61,707 bases of DNA from Fibrobacter sp. UWB15 (GCF_900177705.1 NZ_FXBA01000014.1:1-61707), one strand, 5' to 3'. Shown: positions 18,779 to 28,285, counted from the stretch's first letter. Notes: generated by a model not told the origin, from the sequence alone. Numbers and translations are program-made.

Positions 18779-19615
18779 TTACACATTGTTTGTTACGGTG
18801 CTGCGATATAATTTCGCAAGGTCCGCTTTTTCGGGCTCGACATTTGCTTTGATTCCGGCCGCGGCAAGGGCTGCGCGGATTTGCTCTAACGATGCGGCAG
18901 AGTCCACTTTGAAAGTCGCCGATTCGCCGGCAAGGTCCGCCACTCGACCGCTTTTAAGGACTCGCCCGCGGTCGATAATGGCAAAATCGGTCGCTTCTTC
19001 TTCCATTTCGGCCAAAATATGCGAGCAAACGATAGCGGTACCGCCTTCGTTTTTACGCCAGTCGGCTAGCAGGCTCCACACGGATTCTCGCGCCATCGGA
19101 TCCAGGTTTGCCACCGGTTCATCCAAAATCAAAAGGCGCGGGCTCGGAGCCATGGCACGCAGCAATTGCACCTTCTGGCGGTTACCCAGCGAAAGCTTGC
19201 CCATGCGGGTTGCAGAATCCGGCAACTCTAGCTTTTGCGAAAGCAACTTGATGCGTTCGCGGGCAGCAGACTCATTCCACTCGGGATTGCGCGCCGCATA
19301 AAAGCCCACGAAATAATCGACGTATTCCGCAATCGAAAGCTTCGGGTAAATTCCCGGATTTTCAAGCAAAATTCCGCAGGCAAGAGGATCCAAGAATCCG
19401 TTCTTGCCGCGCATGGCGTCTGCAATTTCAAGAATTCCCGAAAAGCCCGCAAATCGCCCGCACAAGAGTCTCAAAAGCGTCGTCTTTCCCGCCCCGTTCG
19501 GGCCCAAGAGCGCAAAGAAACTCCCCTCGGGAATTTCAAGCTTTACCGAGTCAAGCGCCTTTTCCGACGCACCGGGGTAAGTAAACGAAACACCTTGGAC
19601 CTTAATCGCAAACAT
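18779..19615 (-). CDS. ABC transporter ATP-binding protein, no permease nearby
   Basis: 278 residues from the ATG at 19615; the upstream extension has no ABC similarity. It has Walker A GPNGAGKTT, Q-loop ENPGIYP, a variant signature LSLGNRQKVQLL instead of LSGGQ, Walker B LLILDEPVANLD and the H-loop CSHIL. This is the pattern of exporter ATPases of the CcmA/NatA/YtrB kind that pair with separate ABC-2 permeases. No permease gene lies within several kilobases on either side, so its partner and substrate are unknown. No Shine-Dalgarno precedes the ATG; TATATT lies seven bases upstream. Confidence 0.88.
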   Translation of the reverse strand: MFAIKVQGVSFTYPGASEKALDSVKLEIPEGSFFALLGPNGAGKTTLLRLLCGRFAGFSGILEIADAMRGKNGFLDPLACGILLENPGIYPKLSIAEYVDYFVGFYAARNPEWNESAARERIKLLSQKLELPDSATRMGKLSLGNRQKVQLLRAMAPSPRLLILDEPVANLDPMARESVWSLLADWRKNEGGTAIVCSHILAEMEEEATDFAIIDRGRVLKSGRVADLAGESATFKVDSAASLEQIRAALAAAGIKANVEPEKADLAKLYRSTVTNNV

Positions 19616-19622
19616 GAGGCTA

Positions 19623-19628
19623 AATATA
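19623..19628 (-). promoter_or_regulatory. Candidate -10 box giving a leaderless ABC ATPase transcript
   Basis: TATATT on the minus strand ends seven bases before the ATG at 19615. I see no convincing -35 hexamer at the standard distance. Confidence 0.4.
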
Positions 19629-19782
19629 GAAAACGAAAAGTGGCCCGCCCACGCGAACCACTTTTTCAATATCTTGCGCCAAAGGCGCCATTATTTTACT
19701 CAAAGGACCGAAGGTCCGCGCTCACGCCTCAAAGGGAGCGTAGCGACCGAGCTCATAGCCCAAGTAATTTTGCTCCGCAAAA

Positions 19783-21066
19783 TTACTTGTACAGCGGGTG
19801 CTTCTTGCAGAGAGCCACGATTTCTTCGCGGATCTTCTTGAGAGCAGCATCGTCATCCTTAGCCTTGATAGCACGGTCGATGATGCGGGTCACTTCGCGG
19901 GTATCTTCTTCGTCAAAGCCACGGGTCGTGATAGCGGCAGTACCGAGACGCACACCGGACGGATCCATCGGCTTGCGCGGATCGAACGGGATGGTAGAAC
20001 GGCTGCAGGAGATGCCGACCTTTTCCATGGCCACTTCGGCTTCCTTACCGGAAACGCCCTTGGAGGTCATGTCCACCACGATGAGGTGGTTGTCGGTACC
20101 GCCACTAATAACCCTGTAACCGAGCTTCATCATTTCGTCGGCCATGGCCTGAGCGTTCTTGATGACGTTCTTGGCGTAGGTCTGGAATTCCGGCTGCAGA
20201 GCTTCGAGGAATGCAACGGCCTTACCGGCGTTGATGTGGTCGTGCGGACCACCCTGCATGCCCGGGAACACGCCCTTGTCGATTTCCTTGGCGAGGGAGA
20301 CTTCCTTGAGTTCGCCCTTCACCATCTTCTGGATGGTGCGGTCCTTGCACATGATGATAGCGGAACGCGGGCCACGGAGAGTCTTGTGGGTCGTGGTCGT
20401 CACGATGTCGAAGTACGGCACCGGAGAATCGATTGCCTTACCTGCAATGAGGCCAGCGACGTGAGAAATGTCGGCCATGGTGAGGGCGCCCACTTCGTCA
20501 GCGATTTCCTTGAAGCGCTTCCAGTCGAGGTTGCGGCTGTAGGCAGAGAAACCGGCGAGGATCATCTTCGGCTTTTCGCGGAGAGCGATTTCGCGGACCT
20601 TGTCCATGTCGATGCGGCCCGTTTCCTTATCGACTTCGTACTGCACGAAGTTGTAGAGCATACCGGAGAAGTTCACCGGATGGCCGTGAGAAAGGTGTCC
20701 ACCGTGGTCGAGCTTGAGGCCGAGGACCTTGTCGCCCGGTTTGAGGACGGCGAAGTACACGGCAGCGTTGGCCGGAGAACCGGACAGCGGCTGGATGTTC
20801 ACGTGGTCGCAACCAAAGAGCTTCTTGCAACGTTCGATGGCCAAAGCTTCCATCTTGTCGATCACTTCGTTACCACCGTAGTAGCGCTTGCCCACGTAGC
20901 CTTCGCTGTACTTGTTGGTCAGCACGGAGCCCATGGCTTCCATGACGGCCTTGGAGGTGTAGTTTTCGGAAGCGATGAGTTCGATGCCATATTCCTGGCG
21001 TTCGGCTTCTTCCTGAATGATGTTGTAGATTTCCGGATCGGTCTGTTGCAGTGTAGATTTGAGCAT
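19783..21066 (-). CDS. glyA: Serine hydroxymethyltransferase
   Basis: 427 residues, full length. The enzyme interconverts serine and glycine with tetrahydrofolate and is the main source of one-carbon units. Visible hallmarks are the N-terminal EEAERQEYGIELIASENY, the substrate region YSEGYVGKRYYGGNE, HGGHLSHG, and the PLP-binding lysine in TTTTHKTLRGPR. The ATG at 21066 follows AAGGAG. Upstream on the minus strand is a TATATTTG box (21096-21101). It appears to be monocistronic. Confidence 0.98.
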   Translation of the reverse strand: MLKSTLQQTDPEIYNIIQEEAERQEYGIELIASENYTSKAVMEAMGSVLTNKYSEGYVGKRYYGGNEVIDKMEALAIERCKKLFGCDHVNIQPLSGSPANAAVYFAVLKPGDKVLGLKLDHGGHLSHGHPVNFSGMLYNFVQYEVDKETGRIDMDKVREIALREKPKMILAGFSAYSRNLDWKRFKEIADEVGALTMADISHVAGLIAGKAIDSPVPYFDIVTTTTHKTLRGPRSAIIMCKDRTIQKMVKGELKEVSLAKEIDKGVFPGMQGGPHDHINAGKAVAFLEALQPEFQTYAKNVIKNAQAMADEMMKLGYRVISGGTDNHLIVVDMTSKGVSGKEAEVAMEKVGISCSRSTIPFDPRKPMDPSGVRLGTAAITTRGFDEEDTREVTRIIDRAIKAKDDDAALKKIREEIVALCKKHPLYK

Positions 21067-21084
21067 TTAGCTACTCCTTGATTT

Positions 21085-21546
21085 GTACGGGGGCAAATAT
21101 AGAAAAAATATTACCCAACCAAGGGTTCCGCCCTCCAGAAACCAATAATGCGGGAGGGAACCCAGCTCGGAGTGGACGCTATGCGTCCGTGGCTACGTTC
21201 AGTCATACAGGCAAGTAAACTTGCCTGTGCGACACTCACTTGCACACTTTTGCGAAGGCCGCACGGTTCCCTCCCTGCGCCCACCCTTTCCTTGGCCGAC
21301 GCTCTTTTATGGTTGGCCTAGTGATTTCCTACTTACTTGTCTTCCCCCGGATGTCACCCCGGACTTGTTCCGGGGTCACCTTTCCATCCGAGAAAACGCT
21401 TAGCAAGCAACGCTCCGGCTCAGCCTACGGCGTCCGCTGCTACGGCTCTCCTATGCGTACGCAAGCGCCCGCGCAGTCGAGCCTTGCACGCTTTTCCCCA
21501 AAGCCCTTATTTTTTGTTAAACTTTTGATGGATGATTAATAAAGGA
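21085..21546. other. 462-bp gene-free region with several hairpins
   Basis: The short frames here have no protein-like composition. The region holds at least three perfect small hairpins: GGACGC-TAT-GCGTCC (21174-21188), ACAGGCAAG-TAAA-CTTGCCTGT (21207-21228) and ACCCCGGA-CTTGT-TCCGGGGT (21356-21376). The part near 21096-21101 contains the glyA -10 box. No tRNA or known RNA was recognised. The C/G-rich imperfect repeats look like dispersed intergenic repeat sequence. Confidence 0.6.
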
Positions 21547-22560
21547 TTAGTAATCCTTTACACAGCGAACACTATAGAGAATATGCTTCCCTAAATGATC
21601 ATTATCCCCGAACCAAACATATTTATCTGTAATGGTAACCGCATAAGTTCCAATAGCACTAGACTCATTAGGGAGCAAGAAATACGCTTGCATCCAACTA
21701 AGTTCATACGCTCTCATTTTGAAAAGAACCGACATTCCAGAGGAATTTACATACCGTTCATTCAACTTCCAGTTTGCCTTTGAAACCAGATCTTGTCCCG
21801 CAGTTGATGCAAAATTTTTCCATTCATAACCATTCATGATATGCCAACCTTCTGGACATATTCCCTGATGTATACGGGTATCGCCACCTACAGTATCTTT
21901 CCAAAGAACAGAATCGTATTTGGCAGGCAAGCCCATTGCCTCACTCCAAGCATATTGCCCCCCCCAGCCATTATTACAAAACCATTCATCATTTAAATCA
22001 CAATACTTTTCAACCTTGTTGTCATCACGCACAAGTACGCTAGTATCTATCATCTCCCCATAATTCAAATTTTGCGCAAAGACCTCTATTGTTTTATCAG
22101 AGCCATTACGGTCTATTAAGATTGTCGTCCGATACACTTGATGATCACGAGGGTCTTCAAACTCGCTATAGATGGGACTATACTCCGTAGCAAAGAGACT
22201 GTCCATATTCGGATAAACCTTGGGAGAATCGACATAAATAACAGTATCTACAACCCAGTCATTATTTTCACAACGATAATATTTTACCCCCCAATCTTTA
22301 ACAACCGTATCCCGATCACCCTCGTTACAAAAAAGAATTTCACTACTACTCGACTCAACCACCGACGAACTACTATTCTTACTGCCAACAGAGCTAGAAG
22401 AATTCTTCTCCGCCACCGAGGAACTGGAACCGAGCTCCTCATTGCTACTCGACGAGATTTCACCGATTGGATCGAGAGCGGAGCTACTTGATTCATCGCC
22501 ACATGCAGCGAGCATGGTCAGGAGAACAGACAGGGCGACGGCGCTTTTTAAAATCTTCAC
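21547..22560 (-). CDS. Lipoprotein with Ser-rich linker and FISUMP-type domain
   Basis: 337 residues from a GTG at 22560 that has GGAGG four bases upstream. The signal peptide ends in a lipobox LAAC with the lipidated Cys at residue 20. Residues 24-75 are SSSS-punctuated linkers, a Fibrobacter habit. The C-terminal half (FAQNLNYGEMID, GICPEGWHIMNGYEW, YSVRCVKDY) matches the Fibrobacter succinogenes major paralogous domain (TIGR02145), whose members are surface or periplasmic proteins of unclear role. Preceded by a gene-free stretch and divergent to the outer-membrane gene at 22687. Confidence 0.87.
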   Translation of the reverse strand: MKILKSAVALSVLLTMLAACGDESSSSALDPIGEISSSSNEELGSSSSVAEKNSSSSVGSKNSSSSVVESSSSEILFCNEGDRDTVVKDWGVKYYRCENNDWVVDTVIYVDSPKVYPNMDSLFATEYSPIYSEFEDPRDHQVYRTTILIDRNGSDKTIEVFAQNLNYGEMIDTSVLVRDDNKVEKYCDLNDEWFCNNGWGGQYAWSEAMGLPAKYDSVLWKDTVGGDTRIHQGICPEGWHIMNGYEWKNFASTAGQDLVSKANWKLNERYVNSSGMSVLFKMRAYELSWMQAYFLLPNESSAIGTYAVTITDKYVWFGDNDHLGKHILYSVRCVKDY

Positions 22561-22671
22561 AGAACCTCCAGTAACCTCAAACGTTTTTGCCAAATTTAGT
22601 TAAATGTCACAAGAATTGAAAATGCCGACCCCATGGATCGGCTTGGAGCAGAGTGAAACTACACTTTTTTC

Positions 22672-22677
22672 TATATT
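22672..22677 (+). promoter_or_regulatory. Candidate -10 box nine bases before the 22687 start codon
   Basis: TATATT is followed by nine bases and the ATG. No Shine-Dalgarno and no clear -35 hexamer are visible. Confidence 0.35.
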
Positions 22678-22686
22678 ATCCTCGCA

Positions 22687-24444
22687 ATGCCGATTATTTT
22701 GTTTATTCTCTTTTTTGTACCTCTTGCAGCCTTTGCACAGGACACTCCCGGTGCATTCAAGATTGATTCTATCCGATACAACATTGGCGACGCCTTTGAC
22801 GATTCCAGGTACCACACCCAGTACGACAAGTGGGCCTACGATTTATTGAATTGGATCCACATCGAAACCCGCGAAGTGACCGTCAAGAAATTGCTCCTTT
22901 TCGATGAAGGCGAAACCGTCACACCCATCCAGATTCAAGAGGCCGAACGGTTCCTGCGCAGCCAGAACTTTCTTTCGGACGCAAGCATCAAAATTTCTAA
23001 CGAAGACGGCAAGAATATCGCCACCGTCAAGACCAGCGACAACTGGACACTTTCCATCCCGACCACATTCGGCTTTGCCGGAAAAGAATACAACTATAAA
23101 AACCTAAACTGGGGTATCGGCGTTCAAGAAAGCAACTTCCTCGGTCTCGGTCAAAAGCTGGGTTTCTATTTCGGCCACAACGAATTCCGCGACATGTGGC
23201 AAGTGGAATACGGCGACCCGCACTTTTTGTTCCGCTATAACCACTTGGATTTCTTATATAGTTACAACACCGACGGCTACCTCGCCTACGGAAAGATGTA
23301 CATCCCGTTCTTGAGCAGAAGCCAAAACCAGTGGGCCTACATCATCGAAGGCTTGAAGAACAAGCGCGACGCCTATTTTTATGGTAGCGGAGAACTGCCG
23401 CCAGGCGCCACCATGTACGATGCCCAAAAGAAATACGGAGACAAACCCATCTACAATCACAAAAAAGCCCTGCTTGATTCATTCCCGCTGTATAACGGCA
23501 ACGAAGTCGTAAAACTGTTCGCCGTCAAGGATTTTATCGACGACTCCCTGAGCTTTAGAATCAGCCGCTCCTTCGGCGGGACTTACCGCAAGCTCTACGC
23601 CGGCGCCACCTACGACTACCACTATACCACCGCCAGCGAAGGCAAGCTTTACCCCTACGCCTTTACCGACGGCGACACCACCTACGCCATCGATTCCGCT
23701 ACAGCCGTCAATGACTGGCTCCCCGAACAGAAAGATTCCCGTCTCGGTTTCTACCTGACCCTTTCAAACATCCGCTACGAGAAAATCAAGAATTTCCATA
23801 ACGCCAAGTGGACCGAAGATATTGAAAAAGGTTACGAACTCAAGGCGCAAATTTCCAAGAATTACGAACAGCTCGGCGCCGCCGACAACGACATCCGTCT
23901 CGATTTTTGGGCAAACCTGATGCTGGGCAGCAACATGCACCACCTCACCATGAAGTCCGAAATGAACTTCTACCTGGACCACGGCGAAAGGCACGACTAC
24001 TACGGCAAACTTTCGGGCGAATACATTTTACACCCGAACGAGAAATTCTCGATGGCGCTCACAGGCCTTGTAGACTTTTACGAAGACGCCCGCTACGGCA
24101 AGCAGCTAACCTTAGGCGGCGCGAACGGATTCGCCGGATTCCCCACCGGATTCTACGCCGGGCAGGCCCGCGTATTCGCGAACCTGGAACAGCGCTACTT
24201 TACCGACTTTGAAATTGCAACGCTCATGCCCGTATTCGCCATCTTCGAAAGCGTCGGCGAAACCGCCTGGGATCTTTGGGATATCAACCGCAAGGACTTG
24301 GTTTACCTCGTGGGCTTCGGCATGCGTTTTGCGCAGACCAAGTCGATTAGCAGGCTCGTGAACAAAGTCGACGTAAGTTTCCCGCTGAACGGCGTGCGCA
24401 AGGGCGAACCCCACTATTCCATTATCACGACTTACAACCTGTAG
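22687..24444 (+). CDS. Outer-membrane beta-barrel protein with POTRA-like N-terminus
   Basis: 585 residues. A signal peptide (ILFILFFVPLAAFAQD) precedes a region resembling one POTRA repeat (REVTVKKLLLFDEGETVTPIQIQEAERFLRSQNF in pieces: strand, helix, helix, strand) and a long strand-rich part with alternating aromatic residues. GGANGFAGFPTGFY near residue 475 sits where Omp85-like barrels carry their loop-6 motif, but the VRGY sequence is not conserved. I take it as a distant Omp85-superfamily barrel, the second in this window. It is followed 105 bases later by a thioredoxin-like gene. Confidence 0.7.
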   Translation: MPIILFILFFVPLAAFAQDTPGAFKIDSIRYNIGDAFDDSRYHTQYDKWAYDLLNWIHIETREVTVKKLLLFDEGETVTPIQIQEAERFLRSQNFLSDASIKISNEDGKNIATVKTSDNWTLSIPTTFGFAGKEYNYKNLNWGIGVQESNFLGLGQKLGFYFGHNEFRDMWQVEYGDPHFLFRYNHLDFLYSYNTDGYLAYGKMYIPFLSRSQNQWAYIIEGLKNKRDAYFYGSGELPPGATMYDAQKKYGDKPIYNHKKALLDSFPLYNGNEVVKLFAVKDFIDDSLSFRISRSFGGTYRKLYAGATYDYHYTTASEGKLYPYAFTDGDTTYAIDSATAVNDWLPEQKDSRLGFYLTLSNIRYEKIKNFHNAKWTEDIEKGYELKAQISKNYEQLGAADNDIRLDFWANLMLGSNMHHLTMKSEMNFYLDHGERHDYYGKLSGEYILHPNEKFSMALTGLVDFYEDARYGKQLTLGGANGFAGFPTGFYAGQARVFANLEQRYFTDFEIATLMPVFAIFESVGETAWDLWDINRKDLVYLVGFGMRFAQTKSISRLVNKVDVSFPLNGVRKGEPHYSIITTYNL

Positions 24445-24549
24445 TCAGGCAACCTTATTCAGCAGTCAAAAGTGTGATTTTTCGCAAAAAATCGCATTTT
24501 TTTTATGAAAACCTGTCCTTTCGACCTATTTTTTCGTATTTTAAGGGTT

Positions 24550-25095
24550 ATGAATTTCGTTTCTAAAATTTTATCTATTGCAGCCATTGCAGCGGTTGCG
24601 CCTTTTGCGCAGCTCGCTCCGGAACCCCAGATGGCCGACGTGAAGTTGATGCAGGATTCTACCACCAACCAGCCCATGAAGATGGACTTTTCTAAGCCGC
24701 TTTCGGGCATTAGCGATCCGGGGATTCTGTTCAGCCAGTTTGCAAACAGGCCTCTTTTGATCTATTACTTTAGCCCCAAGTGCCCGCACTGCCAGCGCCA
24801 CATTTCCGAAATCCAGGACCTGGTCAAGGAATACGAGCCCAAGGGTTTAACCGGCATCGCCATTGGTCTCGGTGGCGGCATCAAGAAAAACGACATCCGT
24901 CTGTTTATCGACCAGTTCCACGTAGCAATCCCCGTATTCCAGGATAGCGACTACAAGTTCGGCCCCGCTTACGGCACCGGCTACATTCCGGTCGTGTACG
25001 TGGTGCAGAAGGACGGAACCTTCTACCGCTACGAAACTTTGAACGAAGCGAACATGAACCACATGCGCGCCACGCTCAATAAGATGTTTAAGTAG
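24550..25095 (+). CDS. Thioredoxin-like (TlpA/AhpC-type) exported protein
   Basis: 181 residues from the ATG at 24550, which has AAGGG just upstream; the longer frame begins in non-coding sequence. A short N-terminal hydrophobic segment (ILSIAAIAAVAPFAQL) suggests export. The thioredoxin fold is marked by IYYFSPKCPHCQRHI with the redox pair C78/C81 and by the cis-Pro segment GTGYIPVVYVV. CPHC is typical of periplasmic thiol oxidoreductases that reduce or isomerise disulfides or serve cytochrome maturation. The partner is not visible from context. Confidence 0.85.
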   Translation: MNFVSKILSIAAIAAVAPFAQLAPEPQMADVKLMQDSTTNQPMKMDFSKPLSGISDPGILFSQFANRPLLIYYFSPKCPHCQRHISEIQDLVKEYEPKGLTGIAIGLGGGIKKNDIRLFIDQFHVAIPVFQDSDYKFGPAYGTGYIPVVYVVQKDGTFYRYETLNEANMNHMRATLNKMFK

Positions 25096-25131
25096 TGACA
25101 AGTTCGCCCTTGCGAAACTTTCAGATATAAG

Positions 25132-25155
25132 AAAGCGCCCCGAAAAGGGGCGTTT
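25132..25155. terminator. Bidirectional terminator between thioredoxin-like and PBP genes
   Basis: A CGCCCC/GGGGCG stem around a GAAAA loop with flanking GAAA and TTTC; it lies between convergent stops at 25095 and 25179. Confidence 0.75.
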
Positions 25156-25178
25156 CTCATTTACTCACAATACCTTAT

Positions 25179-27491
25179 CTAGAACATCTTGCGCGTGTTC
25201 TTCTTGGCGGGGCCATTACCGCTGCTGCTCGGCTTGGGGGCTGTACTTGCACCCTTGTTGCTGAAGAGCGTTGCGTCGTCGGCAGACTTGGTCTTGACTT
25301 CGAAATGGTTACCGTCGCAGACTTCGGTCGGAGCGTAGCCCGCCGTGTACAAGCAGTAGGTCTTTTCGGAGCAGAATTCGCCGGCAATCTTACCCGTATG
25401 GTTGCAAATGCCCTTGCTCACCACACCGCTCGGAACCGGGAACGGCTTACGCGGCAAGTCCTTGTGCAACTGTTTCATAGTTGCAATCCATACCGGCAAG
25501 GCATCTTCGGTACCTGTGTGGCCAGCACCTAAAGTACCCGGGCTGTCGGAGCCGACCCACACGCCCATCGTATATTGCTTGGTAAAGCCAATGTACCAGC
25601 AGTCGGTATAATCGTTCGTGGTACCGGTCTTACCGCCACTCGGGTGCGTAAATCCGTTCGCCCACACGCGGGCGGCCGTACCGCGGATGTTCACGTCCTT
25701 GAGCATGTCGACCATCAAGTAGGCCGAAGCCGGGCGCAACACTTCGTGTTCGACCTTGGAATTCTTTTCGATGACTTCGCCGTTGCGGTCCACAATGGAT
25801 TCAATCATGTACGGTTCGATTCGGTTACCGCCGTTGGGGAACACGGTATAGGCAGACGTCATTTCCATAAGCGTTGCCCCCACGGACCCCAGGGCCAAGC
25901 TAGGCACCGCCATCAACGGGGCACGCACAATGCCGAACTTGCGGGCGTAGTTGACCACGTTGTTCAGGCCGTATTTCATACCTGTCAAAATAGCCGGCAA
26001 GTTCTTGGACTTGTAAAGGGCACGGCGGAGCGTCATCATGCCTTCGAAGTCGTGTTCGAAGTTCGCCGGGCGCCAAACCTTGTTTTTGTCCTTGTCGTCC
26101 GGATCGGGAATGCTCACCGGCTGGTCGTTCACCGAGTCGCAGGGGCTTGCGCCGTTGTCCATGGCCGTCGAATACACAATCGGCTTGAACGACGAGCCGG
26201 GCTGACGCAGGGACTGCACCGCACGGTTCCAGCGGGACTGGTTAAAGTCGGAACCGCCCACCATGGCGCGTATTGCACCCGATTCGTTCTCGATCAAGAT
26301 AGCTGCAATTTCAGGATGGTGATAAAGGATAGAGTCCGGAAAACGGCGCTTGTCGGCAGGACGCTTCAAGTCGTCAGCCAGGTATTCCTTTTTAAAGAGC
26401 GTGTAGACGCTATCGAAGTGAGCGACCACGCTGTCTTCGGGCATGTTATACTTTTTAGTCAGGTACAGGCGGCGGGTAGCGCGGTACTTGACGCGGCGGC
26501 GGACCTTTTCGACCTGCACACGGGCAACGCTGTCGGCAAAGGCCTGAATGTCCGGGTCAATCGTCGAGTTGATCGAGACACCGTCGGCATACAGAGAATT
26601 TTCGCCGTACTTCTTTTCCATGTACTTGCGGATTTCTTCGTAGAAGTACAGGCCCGATTCGTTCGAAGTTTCCTTTTCGGCAAGCGTAATCGGCGTCTTG
26701 ATATATTCGTGGTATTCGTCATCGTTAATATAACCGGCATCGCGCATGGCATAAAGCACCGTATTGCGACGTTCAAACGCAGCTTCGGGGTGACGGTCCG
26801 GGCGGTAAGCTTCCGGGCGCTGCAGCATACCGGCCAAAACGGCAAGTTCCGGAATCGTAAGGCTATCGAGCGGACGACCGAAGTAGAACTTACCTGCCGC
26901 CTGGAAACCGTAGTTACCGCCAGCCAGGTACACTTCGTTCATGTAGAATTCAAGGATTTCTTCTTTCGTATATGTTTGTTCGATACGGATAGCCGTCATC
27001 ATTTCCTTGATTTTACGCGAAATCGTACGTTCCGGCGTGAGGAACAAAAGCTTGGTCAGCTGCTGCGTCAAGGTCGATGCTCCGCGGAGCTTTTTGCCCG
27101 ACAAGGCGCTTTCCATAACGGCAGACGGAATTGCCCACACGTTCATGCCCCAGTGGCTATAGAAGGCTCGATCTTCGGTGGCCATCACGGCGTGGATCGC
27201 ATTTTCGGGAATCGAGTCGAAGCTCGTCCATTCGCGGCGTTCCACGAAATATTCGTGGGCAATCTTTCCGTTCATGTCGTAAATGTTCGTGACAAGTCTC
27301 GGATTGATCTGCTCGAGCTGCGAAAGCGAAGGCAGTTCCGGCGAAAAGTGATTGTAGACCGCAATCACGGCGATAAAGGCAGCAAGCACGGGTACCGCAA
27401 AAATGATCAGCCACTTGACCACCCTGCGGTCAGTAAACCAGCCCTTCAAAATATTCAGAACCGAAAGTAATACGGGTTTGACTTTATCCAT
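25179..27491 (-). CDS. Class A penicillin-binding protein (PBP1A type)
   Basis: 770 residues. The cytoplasmic N-terminus and transmembrane helix (WLIIFAVPVLAAFIAVIAVY) are followed by the GT51 glycosyltransferase domain with EDRAFYSHWG (catalytic Glu), RGASTLTQQLTK and RKIKEMM. The transpeptidase domain has the SxxK motif in PGSSFKPIVY, SKN as the second motif and GKTGTTNDYTD as the KTG box. It polymerises and cross-links peptidoglycan. The C-terminus ends in a low-complexity, Lys/Ser-rich tail. The lone gene has an ATG start at 27491. Confidence 0.95.
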   Translation of the reverse strand: MDKVKPVLLSVLNILKGWFTDRRVVKWLIIFAVPVLAAFIAVIAVYNHFSPELPSLSQLEQINPRLVTNIYDMNGKIAHEYFVERREWTSFDSIPENAIHAVMATEDRAFYSHWGMNVWAIPSAVMESALSGKKLRGASTLTQQLTKLLFLTPERTISRKIKEMMTAIRIEQTYTKEEILEFYMNEVYLAGGNYGFQAAGKFYFGRPLDSLTIPELAVLAGMLQRPEAYRPDRHPEAAFERRNTVLYAMRDAGYINDDEYHEYIKTPITLAEKETSNESGLYFYEEIRKYMEKKYGENSLYADGVSINSTIDPDIQAFADSVARVQVEKVRRRVKYRATRRLYLTKKYNMPEDSVVAHFDSVYTLFKKEYLADDLKRPADKRRFPDSILYHHPEIAAILIENESGAIRAMVGGSDFNQSRWNRAVQSLRQPGSSFKPIVYSTAMDNGASPCDSVNDQPVSIPDPDDKDKNKVWRPANFEHDFEGMMTLRRALYKSKNLPAILTGMKYGLNNVVNYARKFGIVRAPLMAVPSLALGSVGATLMEMTSAYTVFPNGGNRIEPYMIESIVDRNGEVIEKNSKVEHEVLRPASAYLMVDMLKDVNIRGTAARVWANGFTHPSGGKTGTTNDYTDCWYIGFTKQYTMGVWVGSDSPGTLGAGHTGTEDALPVWIATMKQLHKDLPRKPFPVPSGVVSKGICNHTGKIAGEFCSEKTYCLYTAGYAPTEVCDGNHFEVKTKSADDATLFSNKGASTAPKPSSSGNGPAKKNTRKMF

Positions 27492-27632
27492 GGTCCAATA
27501 CCGTTAAAAAATTTGGCCAAAAAGATAGTTATTGTATGGCAATCCGATTACGCACCGCTCCTTAAAACCACGCAAAAGCGGGGTGATTCGTCTACAATTC
27601 AAAAATTCTTAAAAATTTTTCAACAAAAACCC

Positions 27633-27661
27633 TTGACAGCACCCGCACTTTAAACTATCTT
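27633..27661 (+). promoter_or_regulatory. tRNA-Arg promoter
   Basis: TTGACA (27633-27638), 17 bases, TATCTT followed by TGGG (27656-27661 plus). The expected start is around 27668, about nine bases before the mature tRNA end. Confidence 0.85.
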
Positions 27662-27676
27662 TGGGCCATCAATCAA

Positions 27677-27750
<74 letters not shown>

Positions 27751-27756
27751 GAAAGG

Positions 27757-27793
27757 AAGACGTTTCACGATAAGTGAGACGTCTTTCTTGTTT
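27757..27793 (+). terminator. Terminator after tRNA-Arg
   Basis: AAGACGTTTCAC (27757-27768), loop GATAA, GTGAGACGTCTT, then TCTTGTTT; a 12-bp stem with one wobble pair. Confidence 0.8.
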
Positions 27794-27943
27794 CTATACA
27801 ATCTTCCGTTTCCACAACCCGTAAAAGCCGTTAAGATATTTTTGCAAAGTCTGCAAATAGTTGTTTGCACGCCCCAAGGCCATCTAATTCTAAAATTGGC
27901 AACAAGAGAGTGATTGGTTATCCACGTTTTTTCGAGGTTGTTT

Positions 27944-28285
27944 GTGGAATACAAGGATTACATTCTCAGCGAAGCCATTAGGCTTGTTTTTGTGGAAAGT
28001 CGTCGACAGAGGGGCCTTACCCAAAACGGACTTTCCATTAAGTCAAACATTACCCGGCAATTCATATCGCAAGTCGAAGTCGGAAAAAGACTTCCGTCCA
28101 TCAATACCATATGTGCGCTGGCCAATGCCTACAACAAATCACTATCCCAGCTGTTTTATGAAGTAGACCGCTTTTACCCCCTAATCGAGAACAAGAAGCG
28201 CCTCTTTAAAATTCCGTCGAGTATTGCTGCAGAAACAAGGCAAAATATGACAGATTACATCAATAACGCAAAAAAACAGAAGTAA
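27944..28285 (+). CDS. Small XRE-family helix-turn-helix regulator
   Basis: 113 residues from a GTG at about 27944, chosen because GAGG lies six to seven bases upstream; a TTG ten codons earlier is the alternative. The N-terminal half is a typical Cro/C1-type HTH: RRQRGLTQNGLSIKSNITRQFISQVEVGKRLPSINTICALANAYN in pieces, with the recognition helix around ITRQFISQVE. The C-terminal third is basic and unassigned. It lies behind tRNA-Arg with no partner gene, so it could be a remnant of an element inserted at the tRNA, but no integrase is seen. Confidence 0.8.
   Translation: MEYKDYILSEAIRLVFVESRRQRGLTQNGLSIKSNITRQFISQVEVGKRLPSINTICALANAYNKSLSQLFYEVDRFYPLIENKKRLFKIPSSIAAETRQNMTDYINNAKKQK

Noticed and set aside
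21221-21539. Overlapping short frames with Pro/Ser/Arg-rich translations
   Set aside because: They overlap in several frames, have no ribosome-binding site and cover hairpin-rich intergenic repeat sequence.
25575-27470. 631-codon plus-strand frame opposite the PBP gene
   Set aside because: An antisense open frame caused by codon bias in the PBP gene; composition (His/Arg/Val-rich) is typical of shadows.
27751-27943. Attachment site at tRNA-Arg
   Set aside because: No repeat of the tRNA 3' end was found downstream in the window, and no integrase is present; only a small XRE gene lies behind it.
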